Source: Rhodospirillaceae bacterium
GTDB taxonomy: Bacteria > Pseudomonadota > Alphaproteobacteria > DSM-16000 > Inquilinaceae
NCBI GenBank assembly: GCA_020638595.1
Contig: JACKIG010000014.1
Location: 1-64,000, forward strand
Length of the DNA stretch: 64,000 bases
Direction: 5' to 3'
Shown here: in pieces, positions 8,785-17,385 of the stretch
Layout: each line of letters opens with the position of its first letter
Position numbering within the stretch: position 1 is the stretch's first letter
The notes under the pieces: model-generated
Told to the model about the DNA's origin: nothing
The model's database searches: none
The model's input: only the letters and a program-made list of their open reading frames with translations
Made by a program: the position numbers and the translations under genes

Positions 8785-11538
8785 TCAGGTGACGGCGCCG
8801 TGGCAGTGCTTGTATTTCTTGCCGGAACCGCAAGGGCAGGGGGCGTTGCGCGGCACCTTGCCCCAATTGGCGGCATCGCCGGCATCGGCTGTCGTGGCTG
8901 CCGATGCCCCGGCGGGCGCACCCGCAGGCGCACGCCGCGGGGCAGGGGACGCCGCGGGCCGGGCCGCGCCTGCACCCGCCGGCGCGCCGGCCATGGCGGG
9001 TTCGGGCCGGGATTCGCGCATCGGGCCTTGGGGCGGCGGCGCCAGGGTGCCCTCGGGCGGGGCGAACCGCAGCTCCACATGCGACAGGTGCTGGGTCACG
9101 CGCTCGCGCAAGCGGCCCAGGAACGCATCGAACAGCTCGAACGCTTCGCTCTGGTATTCCCTCAGCGGGTCGCGCTGGGCATAGGCTCGCAGCGAGATGC
9201 CCTGGCGCAGGTGGTCCAGGATCAAGAGATGTTCTTTCCAGTCCTGGTCGAGGATCTGGAGAAGCAGGCTCTTTTCGACGTTGCGCATGATGTCGGGGCC
9301 ATAGTTGGCCGCCTTTTCCGCCATCTTGCGGTCGGACGCCTGGCGCACGCGCTCTTCGATCTCGGGTTCGGCGATCCCCTCTTCCTTGCCCCATTCGGCA
9401 ATCGGCAGGTCCAGGCCCAGGACGCGCTTGCACGCAAGGTGCAGTGTGTCCAGGTCCCATTTCTCCGCATAGGAATTGGGGGGGATGGCCTCCTTGACCA
9501 TCTCGGCGATGACCTCGTGGCGCATGTCCGTGATCATCTGCTGGACGTCGCCGGCACCCATGATCTCGCGCCGCTGTTCATAGATGACCCGGCGCTGGTC
9601 GTTCATCACGTTGTCGAATTTCAGCAGGTTCTTGCGGATGTCGAAGTTGCGCGCCTCGACCTTCTGCTGCGCCTTTTCCAGCGCCTTGTTGATCCAGGGG
9701 TGGACGATCGCTTCGTCTTCCTTCAGGCCCAGCCGGCGCAGCATCCCCTCCAGCCGGTCGGAGGCGAAGATGCGCATCAGGTCGTCTTCCAGCGACAGGA
9801 AGAAGCGCGAGCGCCCGGGATCGCCCTGGCGGCCGGACCGGCCGCGCAGCTGGTTGTCGATGCGCCGGCTTTCGTGCCGTTCGGTGCCGACGACGAACAG
9901 GCCGCCGGCCTCCACCACCGTCTTGCGCCGCTGGCTTACGTCGGCGCGGATCTCTTCCGTCTTGCGCGCGCGTTCCCCTTCATCCTCGATCGTATCGGCT
10001 TCCTGGGCGATCCGGACCTCCAGGTTGCCGCCCAGCTGGATGTCGGTGCCGCGGCCGGCCATGTTGGTGGCGATCGTCACCGCGCCCGGTTCGCCGGCCA
10101 TGGCGATGATCTGCGCTTCCTGCTCGTGATAGCGGGCGTTCAGCACGTGGTGCTTGATGCCCGCCTTCTTGAGGTGCTTGGACAGGGTCTCGGATTTCTC
10201 GATCGATACCGTGCCGACCAGCACGGGTTGCTGGCGCGTATTGCAGTCCTGGATCAGCGCGATGATCGCCTTGTTCTTCTCCTCCGCCGAGCGATAGACC
10301 TCGTCGTGCTCGTCCGTGCGGTCGACGGCGACGTTGGTCGGGATCTCGACCACCTCCAGCCCGTAGATCTCCGCGAATTCCGGCGCTTCCGTCATCGCGG
10401 TGCCGGTCATGCCGGCCAGCTTGGGATAGAGCCGGAAATAGTTCTGGAAGGTGATCGACGCGAAGGTCTGGGTTTCCCGCTGGATCGTCACCCGCTCCTT
10501 GGCCTCGATCGCCTGGTGCAGGCCTTCGGAATAGCGGCGCCCTTCCATCATCCGGCCGGTGAACTCGTCGATGATGATGACCTTGCCGTCCTTGACGATG
10601 TAGTCGCGGTCGCGCTGGAACAGCTTGTGCGCGCGCAGTGCCTGGTTGGAATGGTGCACCAGGTTGACGTTGGGCAGGTCGTACAGCCCGCCTTCCTGCA
10701 ACAGCCCGGCTTCGGCCAGCAGCTGTTCGATCCTCTCCTGGCCCACCTCCGTCAGCGTCACGGCGCGGTGCTTCTCGTCCAGCTCGAAATCCTCGTCGAC
10801 CAGCTTGGGGATCAGCGCGTTGACGCGGACATAGAGCTCGGAGCTGTCCTGCGCCGGGCCGGAGATGATCAGCGGCGTGCGCGCCTCGTCGATCAGGATG
10901 GAGTCGACCTCGTCGACGATGGCGAAGTTGAAGGCCCGCTGGACCATGTCCTCCAGCCGGAACTTCATGTTGTCGCGCAGATAGTCGAAGCCGAATTCGT
11001 TGTTGGTGCCGTAGGTGACGTCGCAGGCATAGGCCGCGCGCCGTTCCTGGTCCGTCAGGCCGTGGACGATGCAGCCGACCGTCAGGCCCAGGAAGTCGTA
11101 GACCTTGCCCATCCATGCGGCGTCGCGGCGGGCCAGGTAGTCGTTGACGGTGACGACGTGGCAGCCCTTGCCTTCCAGCGCATTCAGATAGATCGGCAGC
11201 GTGGCGACCAGCGTCTTGCCTTCGCCCGTCTTCATCTCCGAAATCTTGCCCTGGTGCAGGACGATGCCGCCGATCAGCTGGACGTCGAACAGCCGCAGGC
11301 CCAGGGTGCGGCGCGCGGCCTCGCGCACCGTGGCGAAGGCTTCCGGCAGGATGTCGTCCATGTCCTCGCCGTCGGCCAGGCGGCGCCTGAATGCCTCGGT
11401 TCGTGCCCGCAGATCGTCGTCAGTGAGGGGCATCAGGTCCGGTTCCAGCGCGTTGATCTGCTGGACCGACTTGCCAAGGGCCTTGACGATGCGGTCGTTC
11501 GTCGTCCCGAACAGCTTTCGCGCGATCGCGCCTAACAT
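8785..11538 (-). CDS. secA: Preprotein translocase ATPase SecA
   Basis: Motor ATPase that drives unfolded proteins through SecYEG; 917 residues, full length. Walker A is in MKTGEGKT near residue 105, the DEAD-like Walker B in VDEVDSILIDEART near 210, and the helicase motif GRGTD in the second nucleotide-binding fold. The C-terminus carries a Pro/Ala-rich linker and then the zinc-binding SEC-C motif (CPCGSGKKYKHCH), which contacts SecB in proteobacteria. It is a single gene. The opposite strand also contains a long open frame, which is only a high-GC shadow. A weak inverted repeat (GCGTCAC...GTGACGC) lies at 8750-8779, just past the stop. Confidence 0.99.
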   Translation of the reverse strand: MLGAIARKLFGTTNDRIVKALGKSVQQINALEPDLMPLTDDDLRARTEAFRRRLADGEDMDDILPEAFATVREAARRTLGLRLFDVQLIGGIVLHQGKISEMKTGEGKTLVATLPIYLNALEGKGCHVVTVNDYLARRDAAWMGKVYDFLGLTVGCIVHGLTDQERRAAYACDVTYGTNNEFGFDYLRDNMKFRLEDMVQRAFNFAIVDEVDSILIDEARTPLIISGPAQDSSELYVRVNALIPKLVDEDFELDEKHRAVTLTEVGQERIEQLLAEAGLLQEGGLYDLPNVNLVHHSNQALRAHKLFQRDRDYIVKDGKVIIIDEFTGRMMEGRRYSEGLHQAIEAKERVTIQRETQTFASITFQNYFRLYPKLAGMTGTAMTEAPEFAEIYGLEVVEIPTNVAVDRTDEHDEVYRSAEEKNKAIIALIQDCNTRQQPVLVGTVSIEKSETLSKHLKKAGIKHHVLNARYHEQEAQIIAMAGEPGAVTIATNMAGRGTDIQLGGNLEVRIAQEADTIEDEGERARKTEEIRADVSQRRKTVVEAGGLFVVGTERHESRRIDNQLRGRSGRQGDPGRSRFFLSLEDDLMRIFASDRLEGMLRRLGLKEDEAIVHPWINKALEKAQQKVEARNFDIRKNLLKFDNVMNDQRRVIYEQRREIMGAGDVQQMITDMRHEVIAEMVKEAIPPNSYAEKWDLDTLHLACKRVLGLDLPIAEWGKEEGIAEPEIEERVRQASDRKMAEKAANYGPDIMRNVEKSLLLQILDQDWKEHLLILDHLRQGISLRAYAQRDPLREYQSEAFELFDAFLGRLRERVTQHLSHVELRFAPPEGTLAPPPQGPMRESRPEPAMAGAPAGAGAARPAASPAPRRAPAGAPAGASAATTADAGDAANWGKVPRNAPCPCGSGKKYKHCHGAVT

Positions 11539-11707
11539 GGTTGTCCTCCGGCGGCGCCCGAGGTGATTTTCTTGGGATCACGTCAAGCGAGGGTCTGACA
11601 CATAAGTGGTGCCCCGCGGGGTGTCAACGCGAGGCCATCGGGGCAACCTGGGCGTTTCCATGGCGTCGCAGCGCAGCCCGGCCACTGCCATGATGCCGTC
11701 TTGCCGG

Positions 11708-12394
11708 TTACACGGCGGCACGCTGCCCGGTGGTGGCCGAAAGCTCCTGTTCCAGCAGCTTCAGCCGGGCTTCGGTTTCCAGGGTTTCGACGGGCGAGCT
11801 TCGCCGCTGCGTGTCGAAATCCTCCGCCAGCCGCTCCAGCGTGGCGGCGGCCTTGCCGACCAGGGCCGGATCGGACGACCCGGATTCCTGCATGCGCAGG
11901 ATGTTCAGCGTCACGGCCTCGACATGGCCCAGGCGATGGACCAGGGCCGGCCGCAGGCGCCGCGCATCGGCCCGGCTGCGCACGGCCTTTGTCAGCAGCC
12001 TTTCGGCCGCCCCCGACACCGTCTGCACCGCCCGGGCCAGTCTGCGGTCGTCGATGCTGTGGGCGGCCTTGGTCAGCCGACGGATCCGCCCGGCCACCGC
12101 CAGCAGTTCATCCGACCCGCCGGGGGCGCCGGCGATTTCCTGCGCCATCTCCGCCGAACGATCGTAGCGCTCGTCCTGGTCGACCTTCAGGATCTCCGCG
12201 AATCGGTTGATGCCCGCGCCGACAAGGCGCAGCGTCAGGACGATGGCCACGTTCACGGCAAAGGCGACACCGGCCACGACCCCGATGATGATGGCGAAGC
12301 CCCAGCCGACGACGCGGGAGATCAGCCAGATCCCCAGCATGCCCAGCACCGTCGCCACCGCGACCTTCACGCCCCACAGGATCGCTGAAGACAT
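11708..12394 (-). CDS. Hypothetical membrane protein with coiled C-terminal half
   Basis: 228 residues of unknown function. Two close membrane helices (about residues 6-28 and 32-56) are followed by a long, mostly helical soluble part rich in Ala, Arg, Glu and Leu, probably cytoplasmic and coiled. The overall shape recalls the XpaC/5-bromo-4-chloroindolyl-phosphate-hydrolysis group, but no diagnostic residue supports that name. ATG at 12394 is chosen because it starts directly before the first helix. The frame is open far upstream, but that part overlaps the uspA gene. It lies downstream of uspA on the same strand with a 101-bp gap. Confidence 0.7.
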   Translation of the reverse strand: MSSAILWGVKVAVATVLGMLGIWLISRVVGWGFAIIIGVVAGVAFAVNVAIVLTLRLVGAGINRFAEILKVDQDERYDRSAEMAQEIAGAPGGSDELLAVAGRIRRLTKAAHSIDDRRLARAVQTVSGAAERLLTKAVRSRADARRLRPALVHRLGHVEAVTLNILRMQESGSSDPALVGKAAATLERLAEDFDTQRRSSPVETLETEARLKLLEQELSATTGQRAAV

Positions 12395-12495
12395 CCGCCG
12401 TCCTTGCCCCGGTCGGTCCGGCCCCCTTCGGGCACCGGAAGAACCCACACCGGCTATATTGGGGCCGTCCGGCGCGTCGGCAATGCGTGAGCCCG

Positions 12496-12939
12496 TCAGC
12501 GCACGATGATGACCGTGCAGCCGGCAAGATTGGCGACCTTGTGCGACACGCTGCCGAGAAGGAACGTCTCCGGCTCTGCCAGGCCGCGGCTGCCGACGAC
12601 GATGGCATCGACGTGGTGTGCGCCCGCATAGTCGGCAATGGACCGGGCCGGCCGTCCTTCCTTGAAAACGACGTCGATGGCGTGCAGGCCGGCATCCAGG
12701 GCTTCGCGCCGCACGTCGTCGATCACCTTGCGGGTCGCGGCGTCGATGTCGTACAGCGGTTCGCCTTCGATGTGCTCGTCGCGCAGATAGGCCTTCAGGG
12801 AATCCGGCAGGTGGAACCGCCGCGCGACGTGGATCAGGGTCAGGCGGCTGCCGAACTGCAAGGCCATGGCAACGGCCTTCTCCGCAGCCTTCAGCGAATG
12901 GTGCGAACCGTCTATGGCGACCAGCAGATGCTTGAACAT
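12496..12939 (-). CDS. Universal stress protein, UspA family
   Basis: 147-residue single-domain Usp. The ATP-binding type signature G-x2-G-x9-G-S is present near residues 117-131 (GSRGLAEPETFLLGS), with the N-terminal LLVAIDGS strand-loop. Such proteins bind nucleotides and help survival during growth arrest or stress. A good ribosome site (GGAGG) precedes the ATG. It probably shares a transcript with the membrane protein gene downstream. Confidence 0.93.
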   Translation of the reverse strand: MFKHLLVAIDGSHHSLKAAEKAVAMALQFGSRLTLIHVARRFHLPDSLKAYLRDEHIEGEPLYDIDAATRKVIDDVRREALDAGLHAIDVVFKEGRPARSIADYAGAHHVDAIVVGSRGLAEPETFLLGSVSHKVANLAGCTVIIVR

Positions 12940-13103
12940 GGCGTCTCCTCCGGCGGTGTCCCGGGTCGTTGTGGTGAGGGCCGGAAGGCCCAGCCGGGTT
13001 CGATGAAAAGCTTAGGGCAGCGGGACGCGACAAGGCGACCCCCGACGGGGCATAGTCGCGTGCAGGATCCGGGATTGAGGCACGACCGATCGGGAGAGAC
13101 GCG

Positions 13104-14060
13104 ATGGCCAATGAGACCCCGATGCCGTTGACGGCCGATCCCGACGACGGACAGGCGCCCCCGGCGACCACCCGCCGGGCCACCGTTGCGGCGTTGGAAT
13201 CGCTGCTGTATGCGCCGATCCCGGTGCTCGACCACGGGTTCGTCCGCGTCATCGACTATATGGGCGACGATGCCGCGGTGGTTCAGGGTGCGCGCGTGTC
13301 GTACGGGCGCGGAACGCGCAAGGTGTCCCAGGATCGCGGCCTGATCTTCTACCTGATGCGCCACCGCCACACCTCGCCGTTCGAGCTGTGCGAGATCAAG
13401 TTCCACGTCAAGCTGCCCATCTTCGTCGCTCGGCAGTGGATCCGCCACCGCACCGCCAACGTCAACGAGATCTCCGGCCGCTACAGCATCCTGGATCGGG
13501 AATTCTACATTCCCGATCCCGGCCATCTGGCGGCGCAGTCGACGACAAACCGCCAGGGCCGCGGCGGGCTGCTGGAGGGCGAAGAGGCCGCCCGGGTGCT
13601 GGCGATGCTGCGTGCCGACGCGCAGACCACCTACGACCATTACGAGCTGATGCTGAACGAGCGCGATACGGGCGAGACGATCGATCCGGCGCGCCAGGGC
13701 CTGGCCCGCGAACTGGCACGCATCAACCTGACCCTGGGCACCTATACGCAGTGGTACTGGAAGATCGACCTGCACAATCTGATGCATTTCCTGTCGCTGC
13801 GCGCCGACCCCCATGCGCAGTACGAGATCCGCGCCTATGCCGACGTCATGCTGGACGTCCTGGCCAAATGGGTGCCGCTGACCTGCGAGGCGTTCCGCGA
13901 ATACCGGCTGGGCGGCCTGCACCTGTCGGCCACCGGCCTCGCGATCGTGCGGCGGCTGCTGGCCGGCGAGGCGGTGACGCAAGCGACCAGCGGCCTGGGC
14001 AAGCGCGAATGGACCGAACTGATGGCCGCCCTCGCGCGCGACGCCACCCCGGCAGCGTGA
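13104..14060 (+). CDS. thyX: FAD-dependent thymidylate synthase ThyX
   Basis: Makes dTMP from dUMP using methylene-tetrahydrofolate, FAD and NADPH. It has 318 residues, longer than many ThyX proteins because of an N-terminal extension of about 25 residues. The ThyX motif RHRTANVNEISGRYS is at residues 114-128 with the activating Ser124 and Arg126; the FAD-binding RHRHTSPFE is at 86-94. ATG at 13104 follows a GGGAGAG ribosome site. It is a single gene just upstream of the tmRNA promoter. Confidence 0.97.
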   Translation: MANETPMPLTADPDDGQAPPATTRRATVAALESLLYAPIPVLDHGFVRVIDYMGDDAAVVQGARVSYGRGTRKVSQDRGLIFYLMRHRHTSPFELCEIKFHVKLPIFVARQWIRHRTANVNEISGRYSILDREFYIPDPGHLAAQSTTNRQGRGGLLEGEEAARVLAMLRADAQTTYDHYELMLNERDTGETIDPARQGLARELARINLTLGTYTQWYWKIDLHNLMHFLSLRADPHAQYEIRAYADVMLDVLAKWVPLTCEAFREYRLGGLHLSATGLAIVRRLLAGEAVTQATSGLGKREWTELMAALARDATPAA

Positions 14061-14081
14061 TCGGACGGAGCGCGACGACCC

Positions 14082-14110
14082 TTCACGTGCGACCGCACCT
14101 GACCTATATT
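14082..14110 (+). promoter_or_regulatory. Probable sigma-70 promoter of the tmRNA gene
   Basis: TTCACG at 14082-14087 and TATATT at 14105-14110 are separated by exactly 17 bp. They lie directly before the permuted tmRNA acceptor piece and after the thyX stop codon, where an ssrA promoter is expected. The predicted transcription start is near 14117. Confidence 0.65.
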
Positions 14111-14119
14111 CACTGTGTC

Positions 14120-14428
14120 GGGCAACCGACTATGGCGATAAACGCCTTGCGGAATAGGCGTAGCGGACCCGGGGGCAGTACCCGGCGCCTCCACCATTTC
14201 CCGGCCCCGAAACGGGTCCGGGCGCATGGGGGCGAAACAGGATCGACGCGCGTAGTAAAGGCTGGGTTTTCGCTCGGTATGGTTCCGCCGTTATCGGGCC
14301 ATTGCATAGTTGCGAACGACAACTCTGCTGAGGTTCGTGCCGCTGCCTAACGGCAGTCACACAGCCTGAATTCAATTCCTGGGGGGTAGCACTCCCAGGT
14401 GGGGGATGGGGCACCTAGCAACAGAACG
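14120..14428 (+). ncRNA. ssrA: Two-piece (circularly permuted) tmRNA, alphaproteobacterial type
   Basis: tmRNA rescues stalled ribosomes and tags their products for proteolysis. The gene is permuted: the acceptor piece comes first and ends with CCA at 14194-14196. A short spacer (14197-14227) follows, and then the coding piece starts with GGGGGCGAAACAGGATCGAC at 14228. GGGGGCG (14228-14234) pairs over 7 bp with CGCCTCC (14186-14192), forming the split acceptor stem. A T-arm-like hairpin (CCGGG, GGCAGTA loop, CCCGG) precedes the CCA. The tag frame GCG at 14312 to TAA at 14348-14350 reads ANDNSAEVRAAA, with the ANDN start typical of alphaproteobacteria. Outer ends are approximate. Confidence 0.92.
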
Positions 14429-14517
14429 CCCCGCTTCCCCGTCGATCCCCGAATCAGGTTGCGGTTTTGGCCATGTGTGCCCTTCCCTTGACGGTGGCGG
14501 GTCGCTAGTCTTCTGCC

Positions 14518-15012
14518 ATGCCTGACGATCCCCTTCGGTATGACCGCATGGTCGAGCGCGCGCTTCGCGGCGTCGTGCATGATGCGCTGCTGATGGTCGG
14601 CCAACAGGGGTTGCCGGCCGATCATCATTTCTACATCACCTTTGCCACCAAGCATCCCGGCGTACAGATCCCGCGCTACCTTCACGATCAATACCCGGAC
14701 GATATGACCATCGTCCTGCAATACCAATTCTATGGCCTGGACGTGGAGGCGGAGCGGTTTGCGGTCACGCTCAGCTTTGGCGGCAAGCATGAACGGCTGG
14801 TCGTGCCGTTCGCGGCGATCACGACCTTCGCCGATCCGTCCGTGAATTTCGCGTTGCAGTTCCAGACGATCGTCGAAGACGAGGACGAGGATCAACTGGC
14901 CGAAGAAGAGCTGACGCCGTTGACGACCCGCGACGACACGGGCCATCGCGAGCCAGCGGACCAGGACGGCGACGGCAACGTCGTCACGCTGGATTCCTTC
15001 CGCAAGAAGTAG
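14518..15012 (+). CDS. sspB: ClpXP adaptor protein SspB, alpha type
   Basis: Adaptor that binds ssrA-tagged proteins and hands them to the ClpXP protease. 164 residues: a globular substrate-binding domain (about 1-125), an acidic flexible linker (128-152) and a C-terminal ClpX-binding tail (VVTLDSFRKK). The sequence fits the divergent SspB-alpha group known from Caulobacter more closely than enteric SspB. It lies directly downstream of the tmRNA gene that makes its ligand, on the same strand, so tag and adaptor are adjacent and may be co-regulated. Confidence 0.9.
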   Translation: MPDDPLRYDRMVERALRGVVHDALLMVGQQGLPADHHFYITFATKHPGVQIPRYLHDQYPDDMTIVLQYQFYGLDVEAERFAVTLSFGGKHERLVVPFAAITTFADPSVNFALQFQTIVEDEDEDQLAEEELTPLTTRDDTGHREPADQDGDGNVVTLDSFRKK

Positions 15013-15040
15013 GGTTGCGGCACCCGTCGGCCGTCCGCTG

Positions 15041-15060
15041 GGGGGCGCCTGCGCGCCCCC
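15041..15060 (+). terminator. Bidirectional terminator between sspB and COQ9 gene
   Basis: Perfect 8-bp GC-only stem (GGGGGCGC with GCGCCCCC) and a 4-base loop CTGC, followed by TTGCGTTT on the plus strand. It sits between the convergent sspB and COQ9-family genes, 28 bp after the sspB stop. Confidence 0.7.
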
Positions 15061-15067
15061 TTGCGTT

Positions 15068-15733
15068 TCAGGCGTCCGCGGTGCCGTGCCGGTCGGCCCG
15101 TCTGGCTCGCAGCCTGGCCGCCAACCGGAACGGCGCTTCGGCAAGGCTGCCCAGCGAACCCGCGCGGGCCAGCCCCCTCTCGGCCGCCTGCATCGAACCG
15201 ATCCGCCGTGCCAGGAAGGCCCAGGTGTCTTCGTGGTCGTCGGACTTGTCGTTCAGCCAATAGAGCGTCGCTGCGCCAACAACGCCGGCCAGCAGCCAGC
15301 GCCGGGTGTAGAAGGAGAAGTCCGTCGCCGTGTCGCCGGCGGCCAGGCAGAGGGCGTCGACCGTCCGGTACATCAATCGGGTCGATATCCCGGCATTGAC
15401 CGGCAGTGCCAGCAGCGCCACCGCCCGGCGGACCGCATCCTTGTACGGCGCCAGGCAGTCGAACCGCGCCCGCAGCGCCGCCAGCAGCCGCTGGCCGGCG
15501 TCGTCGCCGGCTTCCGGCGCCGCTTCCATGGCGGCCAGCATCTGGCGATCCGCCCAGTCGCCGAAATGCGCCAGCAGGTCGCCCAAACCGTCGGGAAAGG
15601 CGGCCGCCGCGACATCGGGGTCGACGCCGACGGTCTCTGCCGCATAGCCGAGGGAATGGCGGCTCCAGCCGTCGAAGGGGATGTTGGGCAGGGCCGCCGT
15701 CAGCAGCTCGTCCTTCAGGGCCGTTGTGTCCAT
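15068..15733 (-). CDS. COQ9-family ubiquinone biosynthesis protein
   Basis: 221 residues of the COQ9 family (TetR-like fold). In eukaryotes and some alphaproteobacteria it binds isoprene lipids and assists ubiquinone hydroxylation. Recognisable parts are the N-terminal LLxAALPxIPFDGWS segment, a middle LALPVNAG block, and the near-C-terminal FSFYTRRWLLAGVVGAATLYWL amphipathic region followed by a DKSxDHEDTWAFLARRI stretch that is typical of the family. The start at 15733 gives the standard N-terminus; the open frame upstream lacks similarity. It follows the deformylase gene on the same strand with a 7-bp gap. Confidence 0.9.
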   Translation of the reverse strand: MDTTALKDELLTAALPNIPFDGWSRHSLGYAAETVGVDPDVAAAAFPDGLGDLLAHFGDWADRQMLAAMEAAPEAGDDAGQRLLAALRARFDCLAPYKDAVRRAVALLALPVNAGISTRLMYRTVDALCLAAGDTATDFSFYTRRWLLAGVVGAATLYWLNDKSDDHEDTWAFLARRIGSMQAAERGLARAGSLGSLAEAPFRLAARLRARRADRHGTADA

Positions 15734-15740
15734 TGACCGC

Positions 15741-16292
15741 CTAACCTTCGCTTGCGGGCTGGTACCTGGTGACAAGATGGTGGGCTTCGTCGTCGAAAGC
15801 GATATCCGCGAGGTCGCTGACGCGGTCAAAGAACAGAATGCCGTCCAGGTGGTCCACCTCATGCTGGACCACCCGGGCGTGGAAGCCTTCGGCGGCCCGC
15901 TCCACCCTGGTGCCGTCCGGCGTGACGCCCTGATACACGATCCTGCGGTAGCGGGGCACCAGGCCGCGCAGGCCGGGGATCGACAGGCAACCCTCCAGTC
16001 CCAGCGCCAGGTCGTCCCCGACGGGTGTGATCACCGGGTTGATCAGCGCCGTCAGGCCCCGCGGCGCTTCGGGTTCGCCGTCCTCGGCCCGATCCTGCGG
16101 CACGCGGAAGACGATGACGCGCAGGTCGCGATAGACCTGCGGCGCCGCCAGGCCGACGCCATGGGCATCCAGCATGGTATCGGCCATGTCGCGCACCAGC
16201 CGCGCGATGTCCGGGTCGGTCGGGCTGTCGACGGGCAGGGCCGGCCGGCGCAATACCGGGTGGCCCATTCTGGCAATCTTCAACAGGGTCAT
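15741..16292 (-). CDS. def: Peptide deformylase
   Basis: Removes the N-formyl group from nascent proteins. 183 residues. All three family motifs are present: GVGLAAPQ near residue 46, EGCLS near 100, and HEVDH near 145 with the metal ligands. The EGCLS Cys and two His residues bind the catalytic metal. ATG at 16292 gives the usual start (MTLLKIARMGHPVLR). It probably forms an operon with the COQ9-family gene. It is divergent from rpsU, so the region 16293-16453 carries promoters in both directions. Confidence 0.96.
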   Translation of the reverse strand: MTLLKIARMGHPVLRRPALPVDSPTDPDIARLVRDMADTMLDAHGVGLAAPQVYRDLRVIVFRVPQDRAEDGEPEAPRGLTALINPVITPVGDDLALGLEGCLSIPGLRGLVPRYRRIVYQGVTPDGTRVERAAEGFHARVVQHEVDHLDGILFFDRVSDLADIAFDDEAHHLVTRYQPASEG

Positions 16293-16332
16293 GGTCGATC
16301 CGGCCTTGAGGGCGACGGGGGACGGCCGTCGG

Positions 16333-16361
16333 TTGCTCCCGGTCCGGCACCGTGATATCGT
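16333..16361 (+). promoter_or_regulatory. Candidate rpsU promoter
   Basis: TTGCTC at 16333-16338 and TATCGT at 16356-16361 are separated by 17 bp. They lie about 90 bp before the rpsU start in the divergent gap with def. The -10 element matches only moderately. Confidence 0.4.
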
Positions 16362-16453
16362 ACTTGGCGTATGGAGAACAGAGTTGTGTACCTGTTTGGT
16401 GCCGGCCCGGCACCAAAGAGGTTTTTTCGCATCTATGCTGAGCCGGAGGCCCC

Positions 16454-16657
16454 GTGCAAGTCCAGGTCCGTGACAACAACGTCGATCAGGCGCTGCGCGC
16501 GCTGAAGAAGAAGATGCAGCGCGAAGGCGTCTTTCGGGAGATGAAGCTGCGCCGCAACTACGAAAAGCCGTCCGAGCGTCGGGCCCGCGAGAAGGCGGAA
16601 GCCATCCGCCGCACGCGTAAGCTCCTGCGCAAGCGGATGGAGCGCGAGGGCTTCTAG
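16454..16657 (+). CDS. rpsU: 30S ribosomal protein S21
   Basis: 67-residue basic ribosomal protein that helps 16S rRNA pair with mRNA during initiation. The sequence MQVQVRDNNVDQALRALKKK and the Arg/Lys-rich C-terminus are typical of alphaproteobacterial S21. It starts with GTG at 16454, preceded by GGAGG at 16445-16449. The gene stands alone and is followed by a strong hairpin. Confidence 0.97.
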   Translation: MQVQVRDNNVDQALRALKKKMQREGVFREMKLRRNYEKPSERRAREKAEAIRRTRKLLRKRMEREGF

Positions 16658-16732
16658 GCCCCGGTTGCGGGCTCGCCGGCTGGCGCCGGGACGGGCCCGA
16701 ACCCCATTTCCACGACGACTCGGGCGGATTGC

Positions 16733-16759
16733 ACCGCCGGCAACGGGATTGCCGGCGGT
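16733..16759 (+). terminator. rpsU terminator hairpin
   Basis: Perfect 11-bp stem (ACCGCCGGCAA with TTGCCGGCGGT) and 5-base loop CGGGA, followed by CTCTTGATT. It lies between the convergent rpsU and GNAT genes. Confidence 0.7.
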
Positions 16760-16827
16760 CTCTTGATTCGCGCGCGCGGCCCGGCGCCCGCAAGGGGGCG
16801 TTGCCCCTGCCGATAGGGGCAGAGGGG

Positions 16828-17316
16828 TCAGGCGAAGGTCTTGTGGAACTCGAATTCGATCGAATTGGAGAGATCGTTCAGCGCACGCGTTAGCGGCTGG
16901 CGGCGATAGCCCCGCCGTTCATAAAGCCGGTGGGCATCCAGGAAGCGGGTATCGGACCAGAGGACGACCCCGCCGAACCCCTCTGCCGCGGCAGTGCGCT
17001 CCACCAGCCCGGTCAGGCTGCCGCCGAGCCCGCGGCCGCGGACATGGGCAGACACATAGAGCCGGATCAGCTCCATCATTCGGGGAGGGTGCTGGGCCGG
17101 CCGGCAGCCCACGCAACCGACGATGGCCGCACCGGCTTCGGCGACCCAGATGCGCGCCCCCATGGCCGCGGAGGTCGTCGCGATCGCCCGCAGCTCCGGC
17201 ATCTCGCCGTCAAGGTCGAGCACGCAGCCGGGGTATTCGGCGAAGACGCCGCCGATCAACGCGATCACGCCCTGGGAATCGGCGTCCGTCGCGGGGCGGA
17301 TGAGGGGGGCCGCCAT
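16828..17316 (-). CDS. GNAT family N-acetyltransferase
   Basis: 162-residue acetyl-CoA-dependent acyltransferase of unknown substrate. The pyrophosphate-binding motif A is visible as RLYVSAHVRGRGLGGSLTG near residues 90-108 (R-G-x-G-x-G/S). A motif-B-like segment (LDAHRLYERRGYRR) follows at about 130-143. The ATG at 17316 directly follows a hairpin covering 17320-17354. The gene lies 69 bp downstream of pntB on the same strand and may be the last gene of that transcript. Confidence 0.88.
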   Translation of the reverse strand: MAAPLIRPATDADSQGVIALIGGVFAEYPGCVLDLDGEMPELRAIATTSAAMGARIWVAEAGAAIVGCVGCRPAQHPPRMMELIRLYVSAHVRGRGLGGSLTGLVERTAAAEGFGGVVLWSDTRFLDAHRLYERRGYRRQPLTRALNDLSNSIEFEFHKTFA

Positions 17317-17319
17317 ATG

Positions 17320-17354
17320 ACTTGCCCCGCCCGAGGAGGTCGAGCGGGGCAAGT
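17320..17354 (-). terminator. Hairpin between pntB and GNAT gene
   Basis: Perfect 11-bp stem (ACTTGCCCCGC with GCGGGGCAAGT) and a 13-base loop, 31 bp after the pntB stop. The right arm as transcribed contains GGGGCAAG just before the GNAT ATG. It could therefore either end the pnt transcript or hide the GNAT ribosome site. No T-run follows. Confidence 0.55.
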
Positions 17355-17385
17355 ATCCGTGCCCGAAACCGGATGGCGTCATGGG

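Noticed and set aside
8773..11535. A 920-codon open frame on the plus strand opposite secA
   Set aside because: It is exactly antisense to the well-supported secA, has no family-like motifs and a Gln/Asp/His/Val-rich composition typical of high-GC shadow frames.
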